NCBI GenBank assembly: GCA_001051155.2
Contig: JYIP02000007.1
Coordinates: forward strand, 4,528,249-4,592,248
Length of the DNA stretch: 64,000 nt
DNA from: Chrysoporthe austroafricana
Lineage: Eukaryota > Ascomycota > Sordariomycetes > Diaporthales > Cryphonectriaceae
Direction of reading: 5' to 3'
This document shows positions 36,617 to 49,341 of this stretch, one piece after another (positions within the stretch are counted from its first letter, which is position 1; every line of letters starts with the position of its first letter). The position numbers were made by a program, and so were the translations under genes. The notes beneath the pieces were generated by a model, which did no database searches, was not told where the DNA came from, and saw nothing but the letters and a program-made list of their open reading frames with translations.

Positions 36617-37880
36617 CTATCCAGCGATTAGGACCCAGAGCCTGCAGGTCGTGGTCAGCCGAGTTCTGGTCCCTGTCTGGGGTGAGAGGTAGGGGAAGCT
36701 TACAGGAAGAAAATCATCATGACGCCGAACATCTTTGCGATCCTGTGAAGCGGGTTAGCCCGTGCCCATACATCTTAGCCGAGGGGCGGAGCGTGGGTGC
36801 TTACAGCCACCTATTCGAGGACACAGTGCCCCAGTACTTGAGGAGCTCTCTCTGGGCGCCTGACACGTTGTCCACGACGTCTTCCGTGTTGGCATCTATC
36901 CGTTCGCTGCGAACTGTCAGCACGCGTCCCTCTCCCCCACGAGTCGAGCCTGGGAGACAGCCAGGCGCAGGGCCGTACTCACATCATCTCGGTCTGTTCC
37001 GACACCATCGTCGCCAGCTGCCCGAAGATGCTGCCCAGCTCGGTGATGGTCTTCTCGATGGCCTCGATGGCCTCCCCCCTCTGCTGTATGTAGGCGTTCT
37101 GGGGCTGGGCCTCCTCCATCATCAGCAGCTGCTGGTCGCCGGGGACGGGGTTCAGCGAGAGGGTGTCGCCACCGGGGACGGGGGTGCCGGTCTTGGGGGT
37201 GCCGTAGAGCGGGCTGGCGGACTGCTGGATGGGCAGCTGGGCGGTGGTGGAGACGGAGCTGAGGAAGTTCTCCTGGCGGGAGCGGCTGGCCTGGATGGTG
37301 CGGGTGCGCAGCTCCAGGGTCTCGCGGAACGAGGCCGAGACGTCCGTCAGCTTGCCTTGCAGCAGCAGCACGACGTTCTTGTTGTGCTCGGACTCCTGGC
37401 CGCGCTGGCCGCCCTGCTGCGACGCGCGGACGACGTCCTGCAGGCCGGCGATCTGCTGGTTGAGGCCCGACAGGTCCTGCTTGATGACGAAGGTGAGCTC
37501 GTTGATCTCGACGGGGTTGTCGAAGAGCGTCTTGCGCCGCGCCAGCTGCGCCAGCTTCTCCAGCTTGCCCATGGTCGCCGAGATGCCGCGGCCAATGCCG
37601 GCGGCGCGGCGCGCGAAGTCGGACCGCCGCGCCGGCTGCCGGCCGCCGTCCGCGTCGGCCTTCTGCGCATCGGTGAGGAGGGAGCGCCGCTGCGAGCCGA
37701 CCTTGGACTGAGCCTGTCGCCGCTGCGCCTGGGCTAATATGGACTTGAACTGCGGGGGGCGCGCCGTGTCAGCATCACTCACACCCAGGCCTGCGGGCCG
37801 GCCGGGCCGGCCGGGCCGGCCGATTGGCGGGGGGTCGCGCGTACCTCTGAGGTTCTGTCCTGGATGTTGGCGACCGCCAT
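36617..37880 (-). CDS. sed5: Syntaxin-5-type t-SNARE of the cis-Golgi
   Basis: Qa-SNARE for ER-Golgi and intra-Golgi fusion, 322 aa, tail-anchored. Five exons: 37880-37845 (MAVANIQDRTSE), 37749-36983, 36906-36805, 36742-36704 and 36641-36617. The N-terminal peptide precedes FKSILAQAQRR, then comes an Habc-like helical region with TLFDNPVEINELTFVIKQDL. The SNARE motif runs from RGEAIEAIEKTITELGSIFGQ to NVSGAQRELLKYW, with the central Gln in MVSEQTEM. Reading through the last donor gives a stop after MIFFL, cutting the membrane anchor short. Splicing the GTAAGC...CTGCAG intron (36703-36642) adds LWVLIAG and restores a full transmembrane segment, so I use the 25-nt terminal exon. Confidence 0.93.
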
Positions 37881-39972
37881 CGCGGCGGTGGGCTATCGGG
37901 GCCGTGTGTAGGGAGCTGGATAGCGAGGGGGATTGGTGGCGTCAGGGCGTGTGCCTTTTCGTTTCGGTTGGGCAAGCGATGGGGGCGGAGCGACCTGCGC
38001 AGCTCGGAGAACGGTCTCGACACGACGGATCGCGCGGGCGGAGGAGGGTGGTCGGCGTCGATGGGAGTAGATGTCGAGGGATCGTGCGCGATAGGAGGAT
38101 TTGAGGCTCGTAGGGGTCGGTCGGTGATTATGATAGGCCTTCGACGGGAGACTGGACGATGGGTCGAGCTGGTCGGATTGCGCAGCGGACGGCTCAGCTG
38201 GTGGCCCGTGGGTGTCCCGCCAGACCTCCGTATTATTAAAAAAGAAAAAGAAAAAAAGGTGAATCCCTAAGGTAGGTATTCCAGCTCAGGGTCGACGATC
38301 AAGAACGGGTATGCCGGCGTCGTCTGTTGGGAGGTCGAAAGGAACGAAGGTCGGGCTGGTGCTGTTATGGTGTTGTTTGGAATGAAGAAGAGGCGAGAGA
38401 ATGAACGGGCAACGTGGTGTGTCTGGGGCATGTGCATCAGCCTGCCAGGAAATGTTAGAGCCCTCCCCCCCAATTACCCCTGGTGTTTAGCACTGCGATT
38501 AAAATCAAGAGATTGATAGCTTATATAGCATTTTTTTTTCCCACCTCGCTTTTTGGTTTTTATATGATTATTGGTAACAGTGCCCGTTTTCCTTCTCTCT
38601 ATATTATTTTTACGTGAAAAAAAGAAAAGAAATCGAGAGACAAAAACAATTAAAATTAATTAAAAGTAAAAAGAGAAAGACAGAGAACCCCAACCCTAAC
38701 CCTGCTCTTAGACAGATGTCGGGGCCTGTGGATGCCACGAGAGACTGGCAGCACGTTGTTGATCACTACCACTACCCTGATCCGAATGGATCTGTTGTCC
38801 CTTGTCCCCCCTGCGCCTTGTCCATGCTGTATCTGTTCCTGTCTGTGCACACCACATCGGCTGTGGGGAGTGACGTCGACAGCCATCTCGCCAGCCATCT
38901 CGTCAGGCCCTCCTACTGGAGCACAGCACTGATCGCCTGCTAGCGCCTCGTCTGTCAGCGCCTCGTCTGCTAGTGTACCGCCTGGGCGTCAGTGGCAGAT
39001 CGCTGGTGCTGGTGCTGGCGTGCCACTGTGCCTCGGCTCCCACGGCTTCCCACGGCTCCCTCAGGTCGGGCTCCCAGCCGCTGCCAGTGAGTGGCGTTGC
39101 TTCTGCCCTGGAGCGGTTAAGGTTTAACTCAACCGTTTCCCCAGGGGTCCCCTACGAGAATCAGCGGCACGCCAGCAAGGGTGCAGAGAAGCATATCACA
39201 GAGGCTGGCTGGTGAAGAGAAAGAAGGTCGCAGAATGACCTAATGCCACCGACAGACAAGCCTTATACCAGGTCCAGCCCACATTGCACCTAGACGCAGA
39301 GGAGAAATAGCCAACCCTATTCTTGAGCACATGAAGAGATACACAGAGTCTCCACCATCGCGCAGCAGGTACTGTCCATTGTGCTGCTGTGTATGGAGTG
39401 CCGCCACAGGCCGAGGGGCTGCGGAGGCGTGGCATCTCCCTATTCCCGCTTAAGACTCAAGACTTACACGAGCGAGATAGATCGACATGCACCTCATCTC
39501 ACTAGCAGGCAGCCTGAGTGAGGTGAAAACCTGGCAGATGCTGTCTGTCCAACGCAAGCCCGTCATCCTGTGACCCCGCCACTCGCTCACTCACCTGCAC
39601 ACTCACTGCCTGACTGCCTGCCTACCTTTATGCGCCTCGTCCTGCCTGTACTTTCGTGTGCCCGTCTCGACCGACCCTCGCCCACAGGCACAGAGCTGCC
39701 AAAAGCATCGCTCCCGCCTCCTAAACGAGGCGCTAAAAAAAGGAAAAAGGGTGGGCTCCAGAGGGCCCCCAGGCACAGGGCCACAATAACACGAGGGCTT
39801 TTCCTTCCCCCGTCAGCTAATTATATCCTCCCTTGTCGACCCCACTGAATTGGCTTGAGGTGGCCCGCCCGTCGTCATCAGCGTGGCCTGTCTGCCCACC
39901 CGCGCGCGCGCGCGCGCTCGGTTTTCCTCTTTGCGCACCCACGACCGCCCTCACGGAACGTCGCCCCCGAGG

Positions 39973-40003
<31 letters not shown>

Positions 40004-40317
40004 CAGCAGGCAAGCCTGGACATTACTCGAGTCCGTCACCTGACAGGCCTGCCCGCCTCATTCACCCCCCGACGCCGCCTGGGCCCTGTGCAGCAGCGAA
40101 CCCCAGCACGCAGCCAGGTGTGGATCCAAGAGCTTTCCCGGAGGGGGGAAGCGCCTGTCTGACGACGCCCTGCACGTCAGCGAGTCCACGGGGGCTCCCC
40201 GAAACGCACACTCTCGACACGCGGACAGGACTGGACAGAGCAGGACAGGACAGGACACCGACAGACCGACAGACAGGGCGAACACCAGGCGCGCGCGCAA
40301 GCCCGCCTCTGCCCAAC
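37881..40317. other. Divergent intergenic region
   Basis: Lies between Sed5 (minus) and the large gene at 40318 (plus). It contains AT-rich stretches at 38500-38680, an isolated ccctaaccct at 38691-38700, and a run of CA and GA dinucleotides at 39975-40002 in the presumed leader of the downstream gene. No gene is recognised. Confidence 0.55.
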
Positions 40318-43300
40318 ATGGACACCCGCTCGCCAGCGTAAGTTCTCGGCCCGCGCCACAGCGCCCTCTCCCCACGACAAGGACAAAGGCCTCCCGGGGC
40401 AGGCAGGCCCTTCTCTCTCTAACCGCTCGCCGCGCCACGCAGGACCCCCATCAGCCCCTACACGCTCGCGAACGACCGCTTCAAGACGAACCTCAACCGG
40501 AACAAGACGCGCAAGTGGGTCGAGGCCAAGAAGATCGACTACGGCGGCGACGACTGGGGCGCTGAGGACGAGTTCGACGACGATGACGACGACGATGCCG
40601 CGGCCGGCGGCGGCGGCCCCGCCGAGCCCGACCCGCCCTCCGCCGCGACTGCCGCTACCGCTACCGCTGCCTCAGCCGCCGCCATACCGCAGCAGCACGC
40701 CTCGAGGCCCGGTAGGCTGGCCGGCCTGCGCTCGATCGGGCAGGACACCAGCGGGAGCTCGACGCCGCGGTCCGGGTCCGCGGGCTCGGCGCGCAGCCTC
40801 CGGCCGAGCGAGCGGATCGCGCTGGAGCGGCAGGGCTCGGGCGGCAGCGGCCAGCAGCGCAGCGTGACGAGCCCGCCGGTGCTGCACCTCCAGACGCAGG
40901 TGCAGCAGGTCCAGCCGCAGCCGCAGCCGCAGTTCCCCGCGCGGGACAGCAGCATGGCCAGCCGCGAGCGGCCCGACCTGACCATCGACCCCCCCGGCAT
41001 GCACCTGCCGCGGACGTCCTCGCGGTCCGTATCGCCGGCGAGCGGATCGGCCGTGCGGACGCCCGCGTCGGCCGTGGGATCGTCGTCGGCCGCGGCGGCA
41101 GCGCCGCAGCCGCCCAGGTTCGTCAGGCCGTCGGAGATATACAAGCGCATGGAAGAGGAGAGAGGAAGAGAGGCTGGGCTGGCCGACTCGGCGCGGCGGC
41201 CGGGCGTGGAGGCAGGCGGCGACGACGGCCGCCCCGTGCAGCCCTCGGCCCCGGCTGCTGAGAGCAAGAGCGGGTATGGCCCTGCTGGACCGACGAGCCA
41301 CCCCGCCGCGCCTTCACGGTCAGCACCGAGCCCGCCCACAGGCGAGGCACCCGCCGGGATTGAGGCGAGACCAGAACCAGAGGCAGCCCAGCAGACGCTG
41401 CCGATGCTGTCGCAACCGCCAACGACGGACGAGCCGGAGCAGCACAGGAGGAGGTACTCGTCGAGCCCCAAGCTGCCAGACTTCACCCGCGTGTCCGGGT
41501 TCGGGAGCGACTTCTTTAGCGGGGGAGGCTTTATGAGCGAATCACCCAAGCAGCCAGAGGCAGTCCCGGAAGCCACATCGACGACCACGGGACCGACGAC
41601 GATCCGTGATGTCGAAGAGAGGACTGCGGCGCCGACAGGGCCACGACCCGCCGAGCCGCCGACCACCCAGCAGATGCCAGAGCGCAGCCAGCCCAGGCCG
41701 TTCCGGCCAGCGATCCCCGGCGGCTGGGTGAGCGAGACGGCCTCCGTGCCGAGCGAGATGGCGACGCCCTTCGGCGAGCAGGACAAGCCCGGCAGCGGCC
41801 CAGCCATGCCCGCAGGGGACGTGTCGTCGTCTGCCGGCGGGCATCCAGAAGACGACCCTTCCCTCAAGCCCGCGCCCCTGCGCACGCCCACGCCGCGGAG
41901 TGTTAGCCCCACGAAGAGCGACGGCGGGCGGGGGGCGGGCGCCTCGGGACGCACGTCGGCGTCTGACGTGCCGCCACCGCTGCGGACGGCGCCGAGCCCG
42001 CTGGCGAGCGCGAGGGGGCTGGGTGATCCTAGCAACGATGATGTCGGCGCTCCCGGGGAGGAGGAAGCAGGGGGCGAAGACGAGGCGCACCCGGCGCCCG
42101 GGGCGACGCCTGACGCGCCGGCACCCCTCCAGCCGCGCAAGGGGCTGTCGGTGGAGCCGCTGGCGGCCGAGGAGGCGCGGGCGCCGCACCCCGTCGTCGT
42201 GCGGGCGGAGACGATGACCACCAACACGGCCAACTCGTCGCCCCTTAAGGAGAGCGACGTGCTGCGTGACGAGATCATCCGGAGCCTGAGCCCCATCCGG
42301 TCGCGGCCGTCCAACTCGCAGCTTGACGCGCTGCAGGCCGAGAGCGCCACGCGCGAGAGCGCGTACCTGAGCGATGTCTACGGGGACTACTGGACGTCGG
42401 ACGCGCCGGCGCCGCCGGCGAGGGACGAGCGCGAGGGGAAGAAAGGGGCCGAGCAGGCCGCGCCCCCGCGCGCGGAGGAGCCGGCCAGGCCAGAGTGGAC
42501 ATCGTCGGCGCCGGCCCCGCAAAGCGAGGAGAAGGTGCCCGCCGCGGCGCCGGCGCGCGAGCCGGAGCCCGCCAAGCCTGACGTCGCGCGGCACCGCTTC
42601 TCGTGGGAGGCGGTTGACGAAGGCAGCAACAAGTCGGGCGCAGCGTCCCCCGCGGCACCCCCCATAGCAGTCCCCGCGCCGCACCCCCTCCCGGCGATCC
42701 CCACAGATGCGGGCGACGCGCCCCCCGACGTCCCGCAGCTCAGCCCGGTCGACGCAGAGCTCATGTCCCCGCTCATCGCGCTGCCGGTGCTGCACTTCGG
42801 GCGCGACGACAACGAGGGCACAACAGCGGCGCCCGGGGACGCGCTGCGGCGGGTCTCGTCCGGCGGCACGGAGCCGCCGCTACACTCGCCAGCGGCGGCG
42901 CCGGGGGGGATGCTGCCGCCCCTCTCGCCGAGCGAGGAGAAGATCGCGGTGGTGTCCCCGATGTCGCCGCTGTCCCTGGGGACGGACCTGGAGGTCGCGG
43001 CGGCGGGGCGGGCAGGGCGCGCGGAGTCGCCAGTGGCGGAGGCGGAGGCGCCGCCGACGGAGATCCCGCTCCCGCGCAGCCCGTCGCCTGCCAAGGAGGG
43101 GTCCAGCGGCGCTGGGGGGGACGCCAGCAGCAGGCCGCCGCAGCACATCATGAACCTCAAGCAGATCATGTCGCTCCCGACGTCGCCGGAGCGGGTGTAC
43201 AAGATGCTGGAGGCGCGGGCGGAGCTGGCGCAGGCGGCGTCGGGCCTCGCGGAGTGGCTGGCGCAGGCGTCGGCGGCGCCGGAGCACGTGCACGCGGGGG

Positions 43301-43668
43301 CGTCGTTCCGGTACGCGCCGTCGGGGGCGGACGCGGCGCTGTTCGCGGGGGATAATAGGAGCGGCAGCCGTGGGGCGGCGGGCGGGGCGGACGGCGAGGA
43401 GCAGCAGCAGCACCAGCACGCGCACGGAGGAACGCTGGGCGGCGGGGGCACGGGATTAGGGGCAGGAGGAGGAGGAGGAGGAGGAGGAGGAGGAGGAGGA
43501 GGCAGCGTGCGGATCCCGGGCGCCGGGGCGGCGCAGATGCAGCTGAACCACCTGATGCACGGGCAGGCGGGGGCGAAGGGCAAGGAGCTGCTGCAGAGCG
43601 CGGGGAAGATGGGCAAGGGCCTGCTGAGCAAGGGGAAGAACAAGCTGCGGGAGAGGAAGGGGCAGTGA
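40318..43668 (+). CDS. Large intrinsically disordered protein (1081 aa), unknown function
   Basis: Exon 1 (40318-40337, MDTRSPA) is joined over a 105-nt GTAAGT...CGCAG intron to exon 2 (40443-43668). The N-terminus, SPYTLANDRFKTNLNRNKTRKW followed by VEAKKIDYGGDDWGAEDEFD and a poly-Asp run, is the most conserved-looking part. I believe related N-termini occur in other fungal proteins of unknown function. Most of the rest is Pro/Ala/Ser/Glu-rich and disordered, with several short motifs such as ALQAESATRESAYLSDVYGDYW near residue 640. Toward the C-terminus MNLKQIMSLPTSPERVYKMLEARAELAQAASGLAEWL predicts a helix, then a poly-Gly run, then a basic tail KGKELLQSAGKMGKGLLSKGK. It could be a cytoskeletal or cortical scaffold, but that is a guess. 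Confidence 0.8.
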
Positions 43669-43802
43669 GTGACGGGCGATGGTGGTGGTGGTAGTGATTG
43701 TGATGGTGAGGGGACCGGGGGGGTGCTCTTTTTTCTTCTTCTCCTTTTGTCTTTTCTTGTTCTCCCTCTTCTGCGGACATATTTTCACCTCCGGGACGGC
43801 AG

Positions 43803-43833
<31 letters not shown>

Positions 43834-43898
43834 CACAACCCCCCCCCCCTTTGGGGCTNTGTGGGGGGGGTGGTGTGTTTTTTTTTTTTCTTTTGTTT

Positions 43899-43930
<32 letters not shown>

Positions 43931-46301
43931 CTTCTCAGAACGCATCTCCCCGTTGGAGCAGAGCCTACCCGGGGAGGCGGCGCGATGTCTTTTTGTTTTG
44001 TCTTGTGTCTACGGCAGTCTGATCACGGTGTGTGTGTCTTATGGTCTTACGGTATCATGGTATGGCGCGGTGCAGTGGAGGATGGACTTGTCGGGTTATC
44101 CTGCAGGGGGGGGGTTGGGTTTGTCACATCCGGGGAGGGGGTTTCTTCTCTCTCTCTCTCCCGGCGGGGGCCTTGCGCCGGCGTAGCTTGGACGGGCATA
44201 CGACGGGGTATATTGAATCCATCTAGTATTGACTGAAGAGGGTGTGTGGATGTGCGTGTGTGCTGATGTGTGTGAGGTGATGGAGGTGATGTGAGTGTGT
44301 GAGTGTGTGAGTGAGAAGAGAGTATCTGCAGGGTCCGTCTGGTCTTGATAGACTTCCACAGAGCGGCAGAGCTGCAACGGGGGGCGGATGAGCCCCCCCC
44401 CCCGTGTTTAGCCTGCGCTGAGGTGAACACGATGCCCTCCGCCGCCCTATGGGGTTGTTTCCAGATCCTTCGTGGATATAGATTGATGATGCCTTGGAGC
44501 GGTGGGGGGATGAGCGCGTGGTTGGCCGGGGGGCCACGCCGTGCTACGCCGTATCTGACCTGCGGTAGCCCCCCAGCCCGCCCGGCCCCCCGGCCGCCAC
44601 GTTTTTTCCCCCCCCCCCTTTCGATGACGGGCGAGCTGAGCGGCGAGGCGGGACGCGGCATGGGAGCGGCTGGTCAGCCCTACGGTGTGGGGTGTGCGGT
44701 GGTGCGTTGTTAGATGGGGTGTGATTTCGGGTGTTGGGAGGTGTTGGTTGCCCTATACCTCTTACCTCTCTGCAGGATTCGTGACGAGCCCACCCCCCGG
44801 GGGTGGGAAGGAAATGAGGAATGGTAATATAGCGGTTCGGGCAAGGGAAGATGAGATGAACTGTATACTCGTGCTCTTATTCCTGCGTTTCTGATGGACG
44901 TAAATAAGTACTGTTTCCACTACGCTGAAACGCTGAATCGCAAGCCCCAACTGAGCCCTGAAAAAATAAAATAAAAGCACCATCCTGTTCCCCACAAAAT
45001 TCCCTTCCCCATGCTATCCTTTGTGTTAGGCAGAGTGCTGTGTTGAAGGTGTGGTGGACACATCAAACCTGGCAAGCACACACACACAAACAAAGACAGC
45101 CGCCAGTCAGTATCAGCGCACAGCGCACAGCGCACAGCGCACAGCGCGCAGCCCAGCGAGCACCAGACCCCGCCAGCATAGAAGGAAGGAAGGACTGCCG
45201 GGGCTACTGTCCCGGGTCGCCAGCCCGAAAGAAACACAACCCAGCCCGGCCTGCTCGCCCCGGCACGCGTGAAGACACCCGACTCTGTGGGCGGGCGGGC
45301 GAGCAAGCAGTGAGCATGTCGTCCCGACGCGGAAGCTGAGTTGGACTGGAGGCGGCGGGGGCCTGCTGCCTGCTTGCTGCGCGTGCGTGGGGACTGCTCG
45401 GAGACTTTCCACCCGACAAACAAAACAGGCCACAGGCGCTGCGAGGGCGAGAGAGACAGGACAGGACAGGACAGGACAGGACACACACAGCTCAGGACAG
45501 GACAGCAGCACACGACAGACAGCGAGGGCACAGACGAAGACAGACAGACAGACAGCACAGCACGGCACAACTCGGCACAGCACAGTCAGCACGGCACGAC
45601 AGAGAGAGCACATAGAGAGAGCACACAGGCAGACAGACAGGACAGACACACACCCAGCAACCAGCCCCCAGCCCAGCCCAGCCCAGCGTTACATCGGCAG
45701 CAGCATGGCATCTCCACCCAGCTGAACAGCGCAACGTCTTCGTGCGCCCGGCGAGGCGGAAAGAGATTGCCCTCGATCCTTCGCGGCGCGCACGGGACAA
45801 GTTCATGTTCGCGCTGGACTCTGGGCTGCGCTGACAGGCCAGGACAGACCAGACCAGACCCCAGGGCGCAGAAGGTTTGTTCCTGCGATCCATATCATCA
45901 TCCATCTCTCATATCTCTCTCTGCCCGGGCGCCGACACACATGCGGACTGGCTGCCTTCTTACAGCACACCTCACAACCAACCACCAACCACACCACCCA
46001 CCGCTGCTGGCGCCATCCCATCCCGTCGCTGTCTACGCCCCTTTCGGCCACAGCGTCGCACTGCGTCTTACTCTTCTTCTTCTTCTTCTTCTCTTCTTCT
46101 CTTCTTCTCTTCTTCCTCCCCCATCAGCGAAGAGTGCCCACAAGGTCCCGTGACCAAGGCCCTGGTCGCTGCTGCCGCTGCTGCCCGCCCAGCCAGCCAG
46201 CCAGCCAGCCAGCCAGAGCCTCAGCCTCAACCTCAACACACATCTCATCCCATCTCGTCTCGTCCCCTCCCTTGCTGCTGCCGCCGACAGCAGGACACAC
46301 C
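43669..46301. other. Intergenic region with homopolymers and simple repeats
   Basis: Just downstream of the large gene lie T-runs at 43804-43833 and 43904-43930, a C-run near 43840 and an undetermined base (n) at 43859, so the local sequence is unreliable. At 45115-45150 there are cacagcg repeats and at 45456-45482 an ACAGG repeat. The 46062-46120 stretch is CT-rich leader of the next gene. No gene is recognised. Confidence 0.6.
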
Positions 46302-47102
46302 ATGTCCGCCTCCTACGACTACGCGCCCCCGCCCCAGCGCCAGCCCTCCTTCATCGGCCTGCCCCCCATTAGCCCCGGCCCGGACTTCAGCTCCGCCCTG
46401 GGCGTCGTCGCCCACCCCGCCGCCGCCGCCGTCCGCCGCCCCGCCTCGCCGCCCTCGCCCCCCATCATGGACGCGAGCGTCTACAGGCCGTCGTCGCCCT
46501 CGCCGCCGCTGCCGTCGCCCGCCTTCCTGCCGCGCTCTACCCAGCAGCAGCAGCAGCAGCAGCAGCCGCCCGCCGGCATGTCGTCGTCGTACCAGGGCGG
46601 CGTCCCGTATGCTGCGCACTACCAGCAACAGCAGCAGCAGCTTGCCGCCCAGCATCCCGCGCAGGACGCCTCCCCGTACGCCCTCCAGGATCCCCAGCAG
46701 CCCTCCTCCTCCTCCTCCTCCTCCTCCTCCTCCCAGTACCCCCAACGAGACGCCCAGCCGTCCTCGCGATACCCCCCCCAGCCCTCCCCCCAGTATCCCC
46801 CACAGCCCGGCGCCCAGCATCGTGAGGACGGCACCCCCAGCACCAGGTATCCCGAGGACGGCGCCCGCTCTCACGACGAGACCCCGCCAGCCCCCACCGT
46901 CCTCCGCGCCGTGAGCCCCCCCGCCGTCGCTGCCCACTACCAGTACGCCAGCGGGCCCCCGGGCATGCCGTCGCCCAGCCTCATGTCCAACGGCACCTTC
47001 GCCCCGCCCCCGGGCTGGAAGATGGAGCAGTCCCACCTGCAGCACCCGCTCTCCTCGCCCCGCCACCGCCCCTCGCCCAGCATCTCCTCCCTGCGCCAGC
47101 AA

Positions 47103-47143
<41 letters not shown>

Positions 47144-49291
47144 GCATGGGGGCGACGCCTACGAGATCGACAAGGAGACCGGCGCCCTCTCCACCCGCTC
47201 CGTCTCGCCGCCCACCCACTCCCCGGTCGAGCCCCGCCGGCCCGACTATCACCACCAGCACCACCAGCACCACCAGCACCAGCACCAGCACCACCACCAC
47301 CAGCGCGTCCCCAGCGCCAGCGTGGGCCCTTCTTCCTCCTCCTCTGCCGCCGCCGCCCCCCGCGACGGCTACGCGCCCCCCAACCCGCCCTTCGCCCAGC
47401 ACCACGGCGGCCCCGCCCTCGGCCGCGTCTCCACCGCCGGCAGCACCGCCAGCCAGCCGGACCAGGCCAAGCGCAGCTCCGGCATGTTCTCCAGCATCCG
47501 CAGCCGCATCGCCGCCGCCGCCGCCGCCCAGGAGGCCCAGCAGTCCGTGTTGCCGCCCCACCAGGGCCCCGGCGTCAACGGCGACGGTGTCTCCGAGGCC
47601 AGCGTGCCCCTCGACGACCAGGGCGCCGCCGCTGCTGCCGCTGCCGCCCGCCGCGGCCCGTCCAACCTCTTCGGCTTCCGCGCCCCCGCCAGCGACGGCC
47701 GCGTGAGCTACGACGACGCCCGCCCCGCCGCCGCCGACCCGTCCGCTTTCAGCAGCCCGCCAGAGAAGAAGCGCAACTTCTTCTCGCGGCCCGCCAACGG
47801 CGCCGCGTCCGCGTCGTCCTCGTCGTCACCCGCCGCCGGAGGAGGAGCACCAGGAGGAGGACCAGGAGGCCGCCCCCCATCACGGCCTGCCACCGCCGAG
47901 GGCGTCGCCGGCGCCGGGCCCCCGCCCATCGTGGGCTTCGGCGGCCCGCCCAAGAAGCGCTTCTCCAAGCTCACCGGCATCCTGGGCCGCGACCGCGCCG
48001 AGGCCCCACCGTCGTCGCTGTCGCAGCCGCAGGGCCAGGGCCACACCTTCGCCCAGGGCCCCATGGGCCGGCCCTCGCTGACGGGCGGCCAGCGGCCGTT
48101 CCCCGGCACCACCACCACGGCCGGCGCCTCCTTCTTCTCCTCGGGGAACAGTGGCGGTGGCGACGCGCGCGTGGGCAGCGGCGCGGGCGGCGCGCCGTTC
48201 GGCGGCCGGCAGCGCAGCGCCACCGTCGAGTCGCGGCCCAGCCTCGGCGTCGACCGCGGCCGCAGCCCGTCCGCGCTGGGGTTCATGTCGCCGCCGCCGC
48301 CGCCGGGGCCGCCGGGGGCCATGGACGAGGACCGCGGCCGGAAGGTCACGGCGGGGACCTTCATCTCCAACATCTTCGGGCGTCGCTCCGAGTCGCGGAC
48401 CCGCGGGGACCCGCAGCAGCAGCAGCAGCAGCAGGCGCTCCCACCGTCGTCGCCGCCCGGGCTGGGCCAGCCGCAGGGCATGATGATGCAGCAGCAGATG
48501 CAGCAGGCGCAGATGCAGGCGCAGGCGCAGGCGCAGATGCAGATGCAGCAGGGCCAGACGCCGCCCCGGCCCGGCAACCCGGGCCACTTCCCGTCGTTCC
48601 TCGCGCACTCGCTGGGCATGCCGGGCCAGCCGCCCGTGCTGCCGCCGCAGGGCCAGTACGCCGGGCTCGCGCACCAGGTCGTCGTCCAGCAGCAGCAGCA
48701 GCAGCAGCACTCGTCCTCCGCCCAGCCCTCCCCCGCGAGCGTGCCCTCGGGCTACCACCAGCATCTGAACCACCCGCCCTTCCAGGCGTCCCCGGGCGTC
48801 TCGCCCATCACGCAGTCCGGGAGCCCCTTCACCGCGCAGCCCCCGCGGCAGGACGCCTCGCAGCAGGGCCCTCCTCTCTCGCAGGGTGCCCTCTCGCAGC
48901 AGCAGCAGAACCCTTCTTCTTCTTCTTCTTCTTCTTCTTCGCAGCAGCAGCAGCAGCAGCAGCAGCAGAATGCCCCCTCACAGAATGCCCTCGACCCGCA
49001 GGACGCGCCCCCCTCCTCACAAAACCCCGTCCCGCTGCGCGCCTCGGTCCAGAGCCCGCACTCGCCCATCGGCATGATCCAGATCGCCACCGCCATCCCC
49101 ATCCGCCAGGTCGAGCGGTCGCCCAACTCGAACCCCAGCTCGCCCGGCATCTCGGCCCACAACTCGCCCGCCAGCGACACCACCGCCCGCGGCCGGTCCG
49201 CCTCCGTCGTCAACCAGATCGAGGTCGGCGGGCTGCGCCGGCCCGTCCTCGACGCCCAGGGCCGCATCCGCTCCGCGTCGAGCGCCGTCTC

Positions 49292-49341
<50 letters not shown>

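Noticed and set aside
40539..42350. 603-codon open frame on the minus strand
   Set aside because: It is the antisense shadow of the GC-rich disordered protein gene; its Ser/Gly/Pro-rich translation has no domain and no conserved motif.
42387..43643. 418-codon minus-strand open frame
   Set aside because: Also antisense to the same gene; composition mirrors the poly-Gly and Ala runs of the sense strand.
46134..46301. Upstream in-frame start of the giant Gln-rich protein
   Set aside because: The added 56 residues come from CT-rich leader and short repeats; MSASYDY at 46302 fits better as the start.
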